DNA of 64,000 nucleotides, from NCBI GenBank assembly GCA_025504975.1, contig JANUWI010000022.1, forward strand, positions 1 through 64,000, written 5' to 3'. Both the position numbers and the translations under genes were made by a program. The stretch is from Plenodomus lindquistii (taxonomy: Eukaryota > Ascomycota > Dothideomycetes > Pleosporales > Leptosphaeriaceae). This document shows, one piece after another, positions 25,691-39,729 of the stretch (position 1 is the stretch's first letter; each line of letters starts with the position of its first letter). The notes below the pieces were generated by a model. The model did no database searches. It worked only from the letters and a program-made list of their open reading frames with translations, and had not been told where the DNA came from.

Positions 25691-28600
25691 TAAGTTAATA
25701 TATTAATACTTTAATAGTTATCTAATATAGCCTATTTCTTAGCTATAGTCTATAGGCTAGAGAGTAGGTTAAGCTAAAAAACTAGCTAAAATACTACAAT
25801 ATTAGCTTATAGTTTAACTAAATTTTAATAATAGAAGATTCTAATAAACTTTTTTTTTCTCTATATAATATTATAATTAAAAATCTACTAGAGTTAAAAG
25901 TATAGTATAAAGCCTAATTTAAACAAGGTTTAAAAATAAAAAAATTTAAGTAACTATATTATTATTAGTAGAGTTATAGAATTCTTACCTAAAAATAATA
26001 TCTAAAAAGAATATTAAATAGTAATTTTCTTTAGATTAGAAATAAATTAAAGTACTTTTATAACTAAGTAACTAGTATTAAATAGCTTAATCTCTAGCTA
26101 ATATTAATAAATAGCTAGTAATTTTAGTATAGTAAATATATTCTACTATTTTAATAAAAAAATCTAGCTATTTCTAAACTTACGTTTATATTAAGTTTTA
26201 TTATAAGAGTTTTATAGTAATACCTATAATACCTATAGTTATATAGGCAAGTAATAAATTCTAAAATATATAGCTAGTAAAAAAAATATGTTTTATTAAA
26301 TAAAAACTATATAAGTATATTAAAAGATAAAATATATTATATTTCTATAGCTCTATTTAATTTATACCTATAATTATAATTAATTTAAAAATAATATTAT
26401 AGTTTATATAGGCTAAAATAAATAAAGTTTTACTATTTTAATTCCTTTAAATAGCGTATATTTTAAAGTAATAGTATTTATTCTACTCTAAATTAAAAAG
26501 CTATTTAAATATCATTTTAAATAGCTTTAATCTATTTATAAATAGTATAACTTTTATTTAACTAGTATAGGTATTAATAAGAATAGCCTAGTAGTAAATA
26601 GTAAATTAACTAGATTTAAAAAGTAAGCTAGTAGGGTTAATATAAATAACATCTAAAAACTATTTTTAAAATTTAAATAGAAAGCTATAAAAATTAGCTT
26701 TAAAGTAAGCTTTAATTTATAAAATATAAAAATTAGCTATAGAGAAATACTTTATTTTTATAGCTAGCTTTATAATCTTTTTTTTTAAGTAGGTATATAT
26801 TATTACTAATAAGTAAACTATATATTTATAATTAATAAACGTAGTACAGTAATACTAAAAATATAGCTAATATTTTAATATTATTTAAAATAAAAAAGAT
26901 AAAGTATAAACTCTTTATTAAAATAGTTTTAATAAAGTTAAAAGTAAAATTTATTAATTTATAAATAACATCTAAATACTAAAGTATTAAATAGAAAATA
27001 AAATTATATCTAGCTTTAGTATTAATTAGAGATTTTTTTATAGTAAAATAATTTACGTTACTAAAAAAAAGTAAAAGAATAATAGCTATACTAATAATAT
27101 AAAAACCTTTAAATTAGCTTTTATACTTTTTTTCTACTTTATTTTAGTAAAGCTATAGAGATTTTATATTAGAGTATTAGTTATTATAACATATATACTT
27201 GTTATTAGGTATATTAAAAGTATATTAATATCTAAACAAAGTTTTTTTTTTAGCTAAAGTTTACTATATAAATACTAATTTTAATATTATTTTTAAGTAA
27301 AAAGGCTTAGAAAAGCTAATATACTAGATTAATATCTACTAAACTTTTATTATAAAAACTTAAAGTATAGATATTTTTTACTAGGTAAAGACTAGTTAAG
27401 AATTTTAGTACTAAAGCTTTAAAACTATACTAAAAGTAGCTAGAGTATTCTAAATAAATTTATAAAAAGTTCTTTTCTTCTATATAGAAGTATTAGGTAG
27501 TTAGTTTATTTTAATTTACTTAGTATTTACTCTTTTAAATTAGCCTACTTTATATTTTATTAATAAATATATTAGTTAGCTTTATTTTTAGCTACTTTAA
27601 TATTTAGTTTTAAATTTTTATTAAAATATTCTTTTTTAGTATAATAATTTTTAAAATAGTAGTTATATTAATATATTAGTTATTTAACACTAACCTAGAG
27701 ATTAGCTATAGTACTAGAATAGAAAAGTAAAAGTATCTTTATAATTTAATTATTTTTATATCTATTTAGCTAAAGTAATTATATTAAAAAAAATATATAT
27801 AAAGTTATAATACAACTAGTAATATTTTATATTAGTAGTAAGCTATATTTCTAGTAAAGGCTACTAAAAAAACTTATATACTATAGGCTAAAGGTAATTA
27901 AAAAGTAAATAATAAATTTAAATTATAGAATAATAAGTTTTTTATTATTAGCTTTAGATTTATACTTAGCTCTCTATAATTACTTAGTTTATAAGCTAAT
28001 TATTTAGCTATTTTAAGTAAATACTATTAGATAGATGTTAATATTTTAAAGTATAGCTTTTCTAGTTAGCTAATACTAGATTTAAAAGCTTTAAACTATA
28101 GCTAGGCTACTATTTTTTTTTCTAAATAGAAAAGCTTTAGTATAATAGTAATAAGTAGCTAAAAATATAGTATAAATTTTAATCTAGCGTTTATACTATA
28201 TTTTATAGTAGTAATTTATAATTTAAATATATATTTAAAGTATTATATTAGCTAAGTAAATATTATTATAGTAAAAAAAGCTTTTAAAAGTTTTAATTTT
28301 TAAAATATCTATAATTCTATTTAGTTAAAGTACCTAATATTTAAATAATTATAGTTTAAAAACTTTATTAATTAATATAATAATAGGTTTACTAGCTTCT
28401 ACTTTTTAATATTTAATATAGACATTCTCTATTAAAAATAGTTTACTAATTCTATAAATACGTAAGTTAGTTTAAAGTTAATCTAAAATTTAAATATAGG
28501 CCTATTTACTTAGTAAAAAGTAGTTAAATTAGGTTAAAAATTAATATAATTTTACTTTATTTTCTAATAACTCCTTTAAAAAAGAAAAACTAGTAGAATA

Positions 28601-31600
28601 TAGAGTTTTTTCTAGAGTAAAAGTATAAATCTTTTTATAAATAAAAAAGTAATAGTAAAAGTAATATAAGTTTTTTTTTTTAGAAATATCTACCTATTTA
28701 TAGTTTTTATTTTAGTAAAAAAATAGGTTATACTATTTTAATATAAAATAAATTTATAGATAGTTAATACTTACTAAATTTTAATACTAAATCAATTTAA
28801 CTATTTATATAACTTTACTATATTATTAAAGTATTTATAAAAAATAAAATGTATATACTAAATAATTATAATTTATAAACTTTTTTATATAGTTTAAATA
28901 ATACTACTAATAATTAAGTTCTAAAGTAAAAGCTTTAATATATTAAACTAGTATTAAAAGAAATTACTTTATTCTAGTTTAAAGTATAATCTAGAACTAT
29001 TAAGCTATAGTTTAGTAGATAGTAGTTATATAGTAATATATAGTTATATAGCTATTCTAACTAATTAGTTTAAAATATAATTTTTTTATACTAAAAGTAT
29101 TAATTATTAAAATAGAGTTATTAATAAAATATAATAAATTTATTTTCTATAAGTTATAAAATAGTTTATATTCTATATTACTAGATTAATAATTAAGTAT
29201 TTTTTAAATTCTATTTTACTATAATAAAAAGTATTTCTATTAAAGATTATAACTTAATATTACTATAATTATTTATATACTATACACTAGTTTTTTTATA
29301 GTAAATTATTTAATAGTTATAGGTTTAAATTATAATTAAATTATAAAATTTATAACCTATACTTTTATAGATTAGATTTATATAAAATATAAAACTTATA
29401 AAACTTATATTATTTTACTTTACTAGAGATATCTATTTTTTTTAAATTAATTTTAAAATGTTTATAACTATATTTTAAAAATATACTACTATAGGTAAAT
29501 TGTAATATAATAATAATTCTAATTTAAATTAGTATATAAAAATTTCTAAATACTAAATATTAAATATTAGAGTTTAGTTTTACTATTTAAAATTAAAATA
29601 AAATTAATCTAGAGTTAATATAAAATTACTATAAAATTAATATAAAATAAATATAAAATAAATATAAAATTAATATTAAATTAATAAAAAATTAAAATAA
29701 AAATAATATAAATTCTAGTAATCTACTAGTATTAAAGCTTTTATTTATACTATACTCTTATAATTTCTTTATAATATTAAATTTAAATTATATTTTTAGA
29801 ATTTTTTTTTACTAATTTAGTAAAGCCTAATATACTATTATTTATTTTATTAAATAGTAAATTAAAATATTTAAAATATTATTAGAATACTTATATATAT
29901 TACTATATATATAATAAAATATTTAACTACTTTAAAAAAGTTTTAATTACTTTTACTATTTACTTTTATTTACTTTAACCTTTCTACTAGAATATTTTAA
30001 AAACTTGTTAGAATATATATTATAATATTACTACTTTTTATTTATTATAAACCTATATTTTTATTAAGTAGTAAACTTTTTTTATTTATTATATAATAAA
30101 GCTATGTTTTATTATAATAGTAACTTTTATCTATAGAAACCTTTTAATAAACTAATATTTTTATTTTTTAGATAATTTTATAAGAAATAGATAACTATAC
30201 TAAATGCTATTTAAAACTATTTTATAGTATACTAGATATAAATTATATAGAAATTTCTAATGTACTTTAACCTATATACTAATATAGTAAATAGATAAAA
30301 ATTTATTTAAAATCTAGAATTACTACTAAATTTTAGTTTATATATTTTACTTTTTTAATAGAACTATAAAAACATAATTTTATAGGTTTTTATTATATTA
30401 AACTAATAAAACTATAGTTTATCTAGCTTTTTATTTAAAATAAGCTAATTTAAATACTTTTTCTATTTATATATCTTAACTTTTATATTATAGAATAAAA
30501 ATTATTATTTTTAGTAATAAATTAGATTATATTACTAGTTTATTTATAAGTATTATTTAGTTTTTTTAATTAACTACTTATAAATACATTTTAGGTTCTA
30601 GCTTTAATTAATACTAAAAAATTTTTTAATTAATCTAAATTTAAATTTTAATAAGGTGTACTTAACCTAAGTATATAGGCTTAAAGTTCTATAGTTTTAC
30701 TAGTTTAAATTATAATTAAAAAGTTTATATTTAATAGTACTAAAGTAAAAACTTAAAAACTACTAATAATTTATAAAAATAATAATAAAAGCTAATACCT
30801 ATCTCTATATATAGAAAATTAATTTAACTTTTAAATATATAATAGAGAATAACTAGGTTTTATAAAAGGTTAATAAATTTATTAAATTTCTAAAATATAG
30901 AGAATAACTAGAATTAAAAAGAATTTAAGTTTATTTAGATAAAAGTAATAAATTTACTAACTATAACTTTTAATTATACTATATAAGTAATACTCTATGT
31001 ACCTACTATATTAGTAGCTTAAAAAATTAAAATAAAACTATTTAAATAACTTTTTTTACTTAACTTAATTTTTAGATTATTATTTAATTTTTAATTAAAA
31101 CTTTTAAATTTATTAATATTATAAGTAAATTTAACTCTGTATTAAACTTTTTTTAATATTTTTATTAGGCTATATTTATTAGACTATGTTTTTTCTATTT
31201 ATAAAAGTTTACCTATAAATAATAATAAGTAGACTTATAATTTAAATAAAAAGTAGATTAATTTTTAATATCTAATTAATAATAAAGCTAAATATTTTTT
31301 TTTAGTAAATTAATAATAGCTATACTTAATAAAAATATTATTCTAGATAATAGATAAAGTATAGTAGAAAATGCTTTTAATAGCTATATATAAATTAAAA
31401 TAACTTTTCTTTACTTTTAAAGTATATTTTTAAAACTATAGTATATTAAACTATATATAATATTAAAAATAGATTTATTAAATATTTAAAAATATAAGTT
31501 CTAGCTTTTATATTTATATATAAAGTTTTAACTATTACTAAATTAATTTTTTTTTAATATTATATAGTATTTAATAGCTTTTAATAGAGAAAAATAGAAT

Positions 31601-34600
31601 TATTCTAAAAATAACTATTAGTAAACCTTTTTTTTATAGTAGTTTTAAATTATAAGCTAGAACTATATTAAAATCTACTCTAGATAGTATTTAAAAAGAT
31701 ATATTAAAAAATACTATATTTTACTTAATATTTTAAACTCTATAATATTATAAAATATTATAATTTTAGTAAGTATTAGCTATTAAAACTTTTAAAAAAG
31801 TAGTAAATAACTACTAGAACTATAATAAACTAGAGTACTATACTACTATATATATATAATAATAAATAAACTAGAAAATAAATAGAAATTAAATAGAAAA
31901 ATTATATATTACTATAGAAGAAAAATAAATAGAAATTAATTAAAAAATGTTATATTACTATAGAAGTATAAAATATAATATAATTAGTTTTAAAAGTATT
32001 AAATAATCTAAAATTAAACTATTAGTATAATCTATTAAACTTTAGTTTAAAAATTATTTTTAAGTTTCTACTATTTTATTTTAACTATTATATGATCTAG
32101 AAGTTAGTATAAAACTACTATTACTAATTAATATAAATATCTAAAAAAGATTTTTCTTTAATTTTTATAGTATTATTTATTATTTTTATATTCTAGACTA
32201 TAATTTTAAAGCTACTATACTTAATAATACTTAGAGAATTTAAAAACTAATTTTTTATAAATATATAATATAATTATCTCTATCTAATTATAAATATATA
32301 GAACTCTAGGTAACTTAATAATTCTATTATATTTTAACGCTTTTAAAATACTATAGTTACTATAAATTATTTAAGTATAAAGTACTTTTTTTTAGCTTTT
32401 ATAATTAACTTTTTATCTATTAAATATATATTAATAATAGAGTTATAGATTACTTTAATAATTTTAATGTTATTAAATTAGAAAATATTTTTTTATACTT
32501 TAAGAATTTTAAAAGCTATATATAGTATATTAAGCTTATTAATAGAAACTTTAAAAAAAAAGCTATTAGTAGCTATTAAAAAAAGTAATTTCTATAATAT
32601 TTAAACTAAATATTTAAAATATATTCTAACTAAAAAAAAATAGAAGTATATTTAAAAAAACTAAAAGTATTCTATAGCTAGGTCTAACCTACTAATATAA
32701 CATCTAGAAAATTCTTTTTAAATATTAAAGAATGTTATAAATTATTTACTTTTAAACTTTTTTAAATAGCTAATTTTATACTAGGTCTATAATTTTCTTT
32801 TCTACTATTAATATAGATAGATAATTTATAAAATAGCTTTTAAAAGCTTAAGTTTTTAGTTCTAGTAATTCTACCTTAATATTACTTTAATTCTAATTAT
32901 TATATAAATCTAAAAACTAATACTTTTAATATAAAAGTAATTAGAATTATATTTAAAAACTATTTTAATAATATATAGTACCTACTAAGTATTTATAATA
33001 AAGCTTAGAGTAGATTAGAATTTTAGTAAAAAATGTATTATAAAATATTATTAATAATAAGTACAATTTTTGATAAATATAAAGCTAATTTAATTCTAGT
33101 TAAATACTTAATTATAATCTATATTTATTCTTTATTTCTTTAGTATTCTATAAATATAAAATTTTTAAATTTATAATAAACTAACTATATTAAACCTAAA
33201 AATTTAGTTAAATTCTAAATTAATTACTTTTTAATTAAAAGTTAAAATTATATAAATTAAATATTATTTTTAGTAAAAATTTAAAATATATAGATATTTA
33301 TAGTTACTTAAAATAAAGTATAAAAAAGTTTTAAAAAGTATAATAGAATTATTTTCTTTTAATTTAACTATTTTATTTAACTATATTAGGTATTAACTAG
33401 TAGAGTAATATACTAAATTTTTTTTATTAATAACTATTATTTTATTTTAACTAATTTTAATAATATTACTAGATTGTTTATAATTTATAAAAGCTTTACT
33501 AAAAAATAACTTATAATTTTTTAAAATAGAATACTTTTTACTACTTTTCTAGTATTAAATATATAATAGCCTTTTTTTTATAGTTACTACTTTTAGATTT
33601 CTATAATTAATTATTATTTAGCTTAATTTAGTACTAAAAAAACCTTACATATTATTTTTATAAAATTAGTATTAGAAAAGAATATAAGCTATTTATAAAT
33701 AAAATATAGATAACTATATAACTTACTAAAAACTTAATTTAAAATAAATCTATTTTAAAAAAAATTTAATAGAGAAATTTAGATATTATTTTATACTAGC
33801 TTATATTTTATTTTAGAAAAATATATATAGCTATTATTAGATTCTAGTAATTATAAATTTTTTTTTATAAAACTTTATAATAAAGTAATAATTTATTAAA
33901 GGTTTATTTAACTATTTATATAATAGGTATTTTATATTAGATTTCTAATTATAGCGCTTTATTTATATTTTTCTTATAGTTTAAATTCTATAATATTATA
34001 AATATTAAAATAATACTCTATACTCTAATTTATTAATAAACTAAAAGTAAAATAAAAACTATAATAAAGTATACTAATTAAGAACTATAGCGTTTTATAA
34101 TATATAACTATAATAATTAAAGTAACTTTTTTTTAATAAACTAGATCTAGATATAACTTCTATATATATTAATAGAACTACTACTATACTAGTTTCTAGA
34201 TAGTTTAATACCTAGATAGAGCTTAAACTAGTAGTATTAATAGGTAATATATTCTATTAAAAACTTTAACTACTAAAAAGCTTTTAGTATTTATATTTAA
34301 GTCTATAATATTTAGAAACTATATTAAAAATAAATAGTACTTGTTAAAAACTTAATAAATTCTACTTTTAATATCTATTAAGTTCTAGTTATCTAGGGTT
34401 TACTTTTTACTTAGTTATTTATTAACTATATAACTAAGCTAAAAGCTATCTAAACTATAATAAAGTTATTTTTAAAATTATAAATAAAATAAGTATATTT
34501 ATAAATCTAAATAATTTTTAGATTCTAAAATATATAGTAAATTTATATATAATATTTTATATAAACATTTTACTATATTTTTATAAAAATATAAAGCTTT

Positions 34601-37461
34601 TAAACTACTAGCTAATAAAAAATAAAGTATAATAAAGTAAAGATTAAAAAGAATTTTAGCTAGTAAAAGTATTTTAATTTAAATTAGGAAAAAGTATAAG
34701 CCTAGCTAGATAGAATATTATATAGAAAAAATCTAGTATTCTGTTTTTAATTTTATAAACTTTTTCTATAAATTATAAACTTTATATTTAAAATATTTTT
34801 ATTACTTAGATACCTTTTATATAGTATATTAATATTTTTAGATTAGATAAAAGCTATATTATATTTAGTAAAGAAATTATATTTTCTATATTTAATAGTT
34901 ATTTTATTATTTATATATAAAACTTATATTTAATATATAAAACTAGTATATAGTTTTTTTCTATTAAAATCTTTAGCTAAGTAAAATAACTATTATAAAT
35001 AGATATAATAGCTTTTTAAAACTTATCTATATACTACTATAATCTATTAACTTTTACTTTACTTTAATAAACTTTATCTATATTTAATTTTTAGTTTTAA
35101 ATACTTTTACAATTTAGAAACTTTATAGTAAAATTCTTAATAGGTTTATTATTTCTTTTACTACTACTAAAATCTAGAGCTTTTTTTAAATTATAAGTAG
35201 CTAAAGGTACCCTATTTATAGAAAAATGCTATATTCTAGTAGTATAGTATATATAGTAAAGCTTTTAAAATTATAAAGTACTACTATTATTATAATATAT
35301 ACTTATTATAGAAATATATAAATATTTAAAAAGATTATAAAAAGTTTTAAGTAAATTAAAGAAAATAGCTAGATACTAGTTAATACTTTTTATTTAGAAA
35401 ATTATAATAAGTATTTATTTTAAACCTATAGATTTTAATAAATATATAAAATTAAATATATTTTAGAATAAAGTTTAAATAAAGTATGCGTAAAAAGTTT
35501 AATAGGCTAAAAACTATGTACTTAAAAGTATAGAAATAAAAGTAACTATAAAGTCTATTTAATAATTATATTAAAAGTACATTTAATTAATATTTAAGTA
35601 TATATAATAAAAGTATATAGTATAAAATATTTAAAATAAAATTATTATACTTAAAAATTAATAATACTTTTTAAAGTTAACTATTTTCTTTATTATACTT
35701 ATTATTAATAAATAAAAACTAAAAACTAATATTTATTTAAATAAGATAGTAAGAATAAAATTATCTTTATATTTCTACTAGTTTTTTATTTATCTTCTAA
35801 TATACTTATAATCTAGAGATAAGTCTATAGAATATAATATTATAAGCTAGTAAAAGGTTTTAATAGATATATATAATATAAGTAGAAAAAGTTAATAATA
35901 CTATATTATTAGCTTATATTTTAGCTACTAATTGTTATAAAATATATTTTCTATAAAAATTATTTACTAAATTTAAATTAATACTTAGAAGTATAAATAA
36001 TATTTAATAAATATACTATATATAATACTTAAAGGGGTAATATATATTTAAATCTATATTACTAATAAAATATTATAAATTCTACTACTAATTCTACTTT
36101 ATAATATTTTTTTAAAATTTAAAATTTTAATATCTATTTTTAAATGTAATAATAATTATTTTATTTCTATTACTAATTTTAATTAGAATAAATTCTATTC
36201 TAAGCATATATATAAAGAAGTATATTATATAAATAAATACTATATAAAATATAGAAGTATAAGTAAAAAAAAATTAACTAGTATATAATATAAAAATTCT
36301 ATAGTAATTATACTATAATTTTTAGTTCTTTAATATTATATAGAGTTTCTCCTTCTCTACTCTATTATATCTAAGTTACTTAGAAAAAGACTTTCTAATA
36401 TTAGCTCTACTTAGTAAAGAATTATAATAATACTTTAAAAGTAATTAATAATATACTATAAATATAACTACTACTTTATTATTATAAAAAAGGAAGCTAC
36501 TAGAGATATTCTAGCCTACGTGGAGATATATTATAGATTTTTTAAATAAATCTATACTATAGACCTAGAATACTTTATAGTATATATAATAGCGTTTATA
36601 TAGAACTAAATAGCCTATACTACTATAGGCGTTAGAGATAAATTAATTAAACTAATTAAAAAAAATTATAGAAATATAAAAGAAGCTAAAATAAAGATTA
36701 TACAGTATATTAATATAATCTCTCTAAAAAAAAAGAAAATAATTATAAAGAGTATTAATTTAGTAATTATATCTATAGATAATATAAAACCTAGTATATT
36801 ACTTATATATACTAGAAAAAAAAAATATAGAAAGTTTTTAGTAATTTATAGATAAAGAAAATTAGGATATTATTATAGTATAGTAACTAAATAGTAGTTA
36901 TAATTTAATTTTCTATAAACCTTTATAATTTTTACTTTTTAGTAATTAAAGTTTATAAAAAGTATATAAATCTTTTTTAAATATATAAATAGATTAGAAA
37001 ACGTATATATAGCTACTAGAGTTTAGTTTTATAATAAAAAAAAGCTTTTAGACTAGGCGCTATAATCTTTCTACCTATTATTTATAATATAGTTAATATA
37101 AGTACTAAACGCGTTAAGAAAATAGCTATATATAAAGTAGACTATTTTTTAATTACCTTTTAGTAGAATAAAATAACTATTAAACTATCTATTAGTTTAA
37201 TAAAAGGAGTTAAGCTGTAGAAAAAATTATTTAGTAATATTATAGCTTAAAGCTATAGATACTTTTATTTAAAAGCTATAAAGTATTACTACTAGTATAC
37301 TTCTATATATTACTATAATCTATTAGGTTTAGAAAATAATATAAAGCTAGATAGTATTTTAATTACTTTCTATATTAAATTTAAATAGTACTATTAATAA
37401 TAATAGAATATTAAAACTTACTATTAGGTATAGTAAATATATAGTTAATAGTAGTATATAG
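25691..37461. other. Degenerate AT-rich stretch, no gene recognised
   Basis: Nearly 12 kb with uniform RIP-type composition. It may contain the missing 5' part of Copia copy B and one or more other elements. A plus-strand frame around 36,500-36,900 reads as a Lys/Ile-rich polypeptide with relatively few stops, but it matches no family I know. No RNA gene was seen. Confidence 0.4.
29590..29705. repeat. Irregular tandem repeat of ATATAAAATTA-type units
   Basis: About eight consecutive imperfect units of 10-15 bases built on TAATATAAAAT(A/T)A. This is simple-sequence expansion in AT-rich DNA; no link to a gene is visible. Confidence 0.7.
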
Positions 37462-37722
37462 TATAGTTACTAGTAAATATAGCTTTACTTTTAGTATATA
37501 GCTATTATATTATTTTTATACTATTTATAAAGTAAAGCTATAGTACTAGTATAAATTTATTATAATTTTAAATAAGCTTCTAGCTATAAGTAGTAGAACT
37601 ATTTCTAGAATTATTAGTAGCTATTTATTAGCTTTATACTTTTCTAAGTATAATACTACTACCTAAAGTAGCCTAAATATTATTTTTATTTTATATTCTA
37701 GGCGTGTTACGCCTATTATTAA
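37462..37722 (+). repeat. Left terminal inverted repeat of the 2.27-kb element
   Basis: The outer 40 bases (from TATAGTTACTAGTAAATATA) are matched exactly or nearly so by the reverse complement of 39,690-39,729. Further blocks (AAAGTAAAGCTATAGTACTA, AAGTATAATACTACTA, GTTACGC) pair with the right arm. The left arm is longer because of an insertion of about 35 bases near 37,583-37,617. Confidence 0.8.
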
Positions 37723-39502
37723 GTATAATACTCTAATTAGATTAGTTAAACTATAGTTTTTAATTAGCTATTATATAAACTATACTATATAAAAAAACTA
37801 ATAATATTATATTTTATATCTATTTAAAATACTTCTTTTTAATTATTATACTAAGTTAGTTCTATTTTCTATTTAATATTTTTAAATACTTTTTAATATA
37901 AAGCGTTAAATACTCTATGCTACGTAAAATAAATATTATACTATATATTATTAATTAGAGTTTATAGAAATAGAGAAGATCTAAATTACTATTTATATTA
38001 GAGTTTTCTAATATTTAGCCTAGAAAATAATATTAAAACCCTTCTATATATATAGTTAATCTCTTTTTAGAAATTAGTTTATTAGTTTAAAATTTAAAGT
38101 AGTTATCTACTAGAAAGCTAGATTTATAAAAAGAGAGTACTTTTACGCTAAATTAAGCTAGAAAAGTATACTTTAGCTATAAAAACTATTTTAGAAGAAC
38201 TAGTACTATAAAATAATAAAGTAAAAATACTACTACTAATAACTAATATATTTCTAACTACTATAGAATTAGTATTAAAACTATATTTTTAAGTACGTAA
38301 TTATACTTAAAGCTAAAAAGTTACTTTTTACTAGTACTTTAAATTAGATTAAATAAATTATTAGAAAGCTTTTTAAAGATATTATAGTAGTAGTAGATAA
38401 AAAGTAAACTATAGTAAAAAAATAGAGATTAGAGTAATTAATTAAATATAAATTTATATAAATATTATAGCCTACTATATTATATAAGCTTTTATTTAAG
38501 CTCTAGTAGTAAAGAGTAAATATTATTTAAAATCTTTAGAATTATATAATTAATTTTAGAAGACTATATAGAATTCTAGGCGTAGAACTTTACTTTAACC
38601 TATTTATATTTAGGTATACTAAACTCTAAAACTTCTATATCTATAATAGCTACTATATTTAGTTTATTATTAATAAGTATATAATCTAGAGTTAGATCTC
38701 TATAGTAGAATATAGTATAGCTATTACTAAAGTGTTAGATTCTTTCTATTAAGTATATATTATTTGTATTAAATTATATACTAGGCCTAGAGTTTTAAAG
38801 TGCGTTAATAAGCCTATTATAGTATTCTATACGTGTTTTATAAAAGCTATATTTCTAGTTTAGTATATTTATAGTAGATAAGTATTAAAAAAAGATGTTA
38901 TAATATACTTTAAAGTTTATATATCTAAAAAAGTTACTACGTAGACCTATCTAGTTTCTAATAAATTTTAATATCTATATAGTTACTTTTTTTACCTATA
39001 CTTTATATAAAATATATAAAATATTATAGAGTAGTTTTCTAATAAATCTAGATATAAAAATATTACTAAAGCTATTTTTTTTATAAGCTTTAAACACTTC
39101 TAGAATAGGTATATAGATTAATAAAGTAATAAATTATAGTACTTCTACCTCTAAAATCTTTATATTAGGCTTTTTTTTAACTATATAGTTAGAGTTTTAT
39201 AGGTACTATATTAATTTATTAATTTTATCTATAGTTATATTTTTAGCTTTTATTATATTAATAATAGTAGTAAAGTTAGTATTAAAAATAATAGGCATAA
39301 TAGGTTTTTTAGAAAAAAAGTATCTTTAATAAAGTAATTATTAGTAGAAAAGGAAATATAGTAGAAAAAAAAATAGTTTTATAGTAAAAAAATAAAAAAA
39401 GGATAAATTAAAGCTATAATATAGAGAGGTTTATAAAAACTAAAGTTTAATTATTATAGTATTATAGTAGTAGAGTAATATACTATTTAAAAGAAAAATA
39501 AG

Positions 39503-39729
39503 TAGTAAAAATAAGCGTAACGTGTTTAGAATATAGAAATAGAATAATATATAGACTACTTTAGATAGTAGTATTATACTTAAAAAAGTTATAGAGCTAA
39601 AAAATAGCTAGAAGTTTATTTAAAATTACTATATATCTATAGTAGTACTATAGCTTTACTTTATAAAGAGTATAGAAATACTATTACTACTATATACTAA
39701 AAGTAAAGCTATATTTACTAGTAACTATA
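39503..39729 (-). repeat. Right terminal inverted repeat of the 2.27-kb element
   Basis: Reverse complement of the left arm at 37,462-37,722. Inner end around 39,503-39,540 (AAGCGTAACGTGTTTAG), outer end at 39,729. Differences from the left arm include C/T and G/A transitions and several indels. Confidence 0.8.

Larger units (their letters stand above)
37462..39729. mobile_element. DNA element with long terminal inverted repeats, 2.27 kb
   Basis: The element is bounded by inverted arms of about 260 and 227 bp. The size and structure fit a DNA transposon or a non-autonomous derivative. The interior (37,723-39,502) contains no transposase that I could recognise on either strand. Flanking bases (GTATATAG before, AATATATT after) do not give a convincing target-site duplication; RIP may have blurred it. 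Two solo LTRs in opposite orientation would be an alternative explanation. Confidence 0.65.

Noticed and set aside
33820..34000. A third pogo-type DDE motif
   Set aside because: A short LLLDSSNYK-like word resembles the DGH.SH motif, but the surrounding sequence shows no further pogo motifs on that strand.
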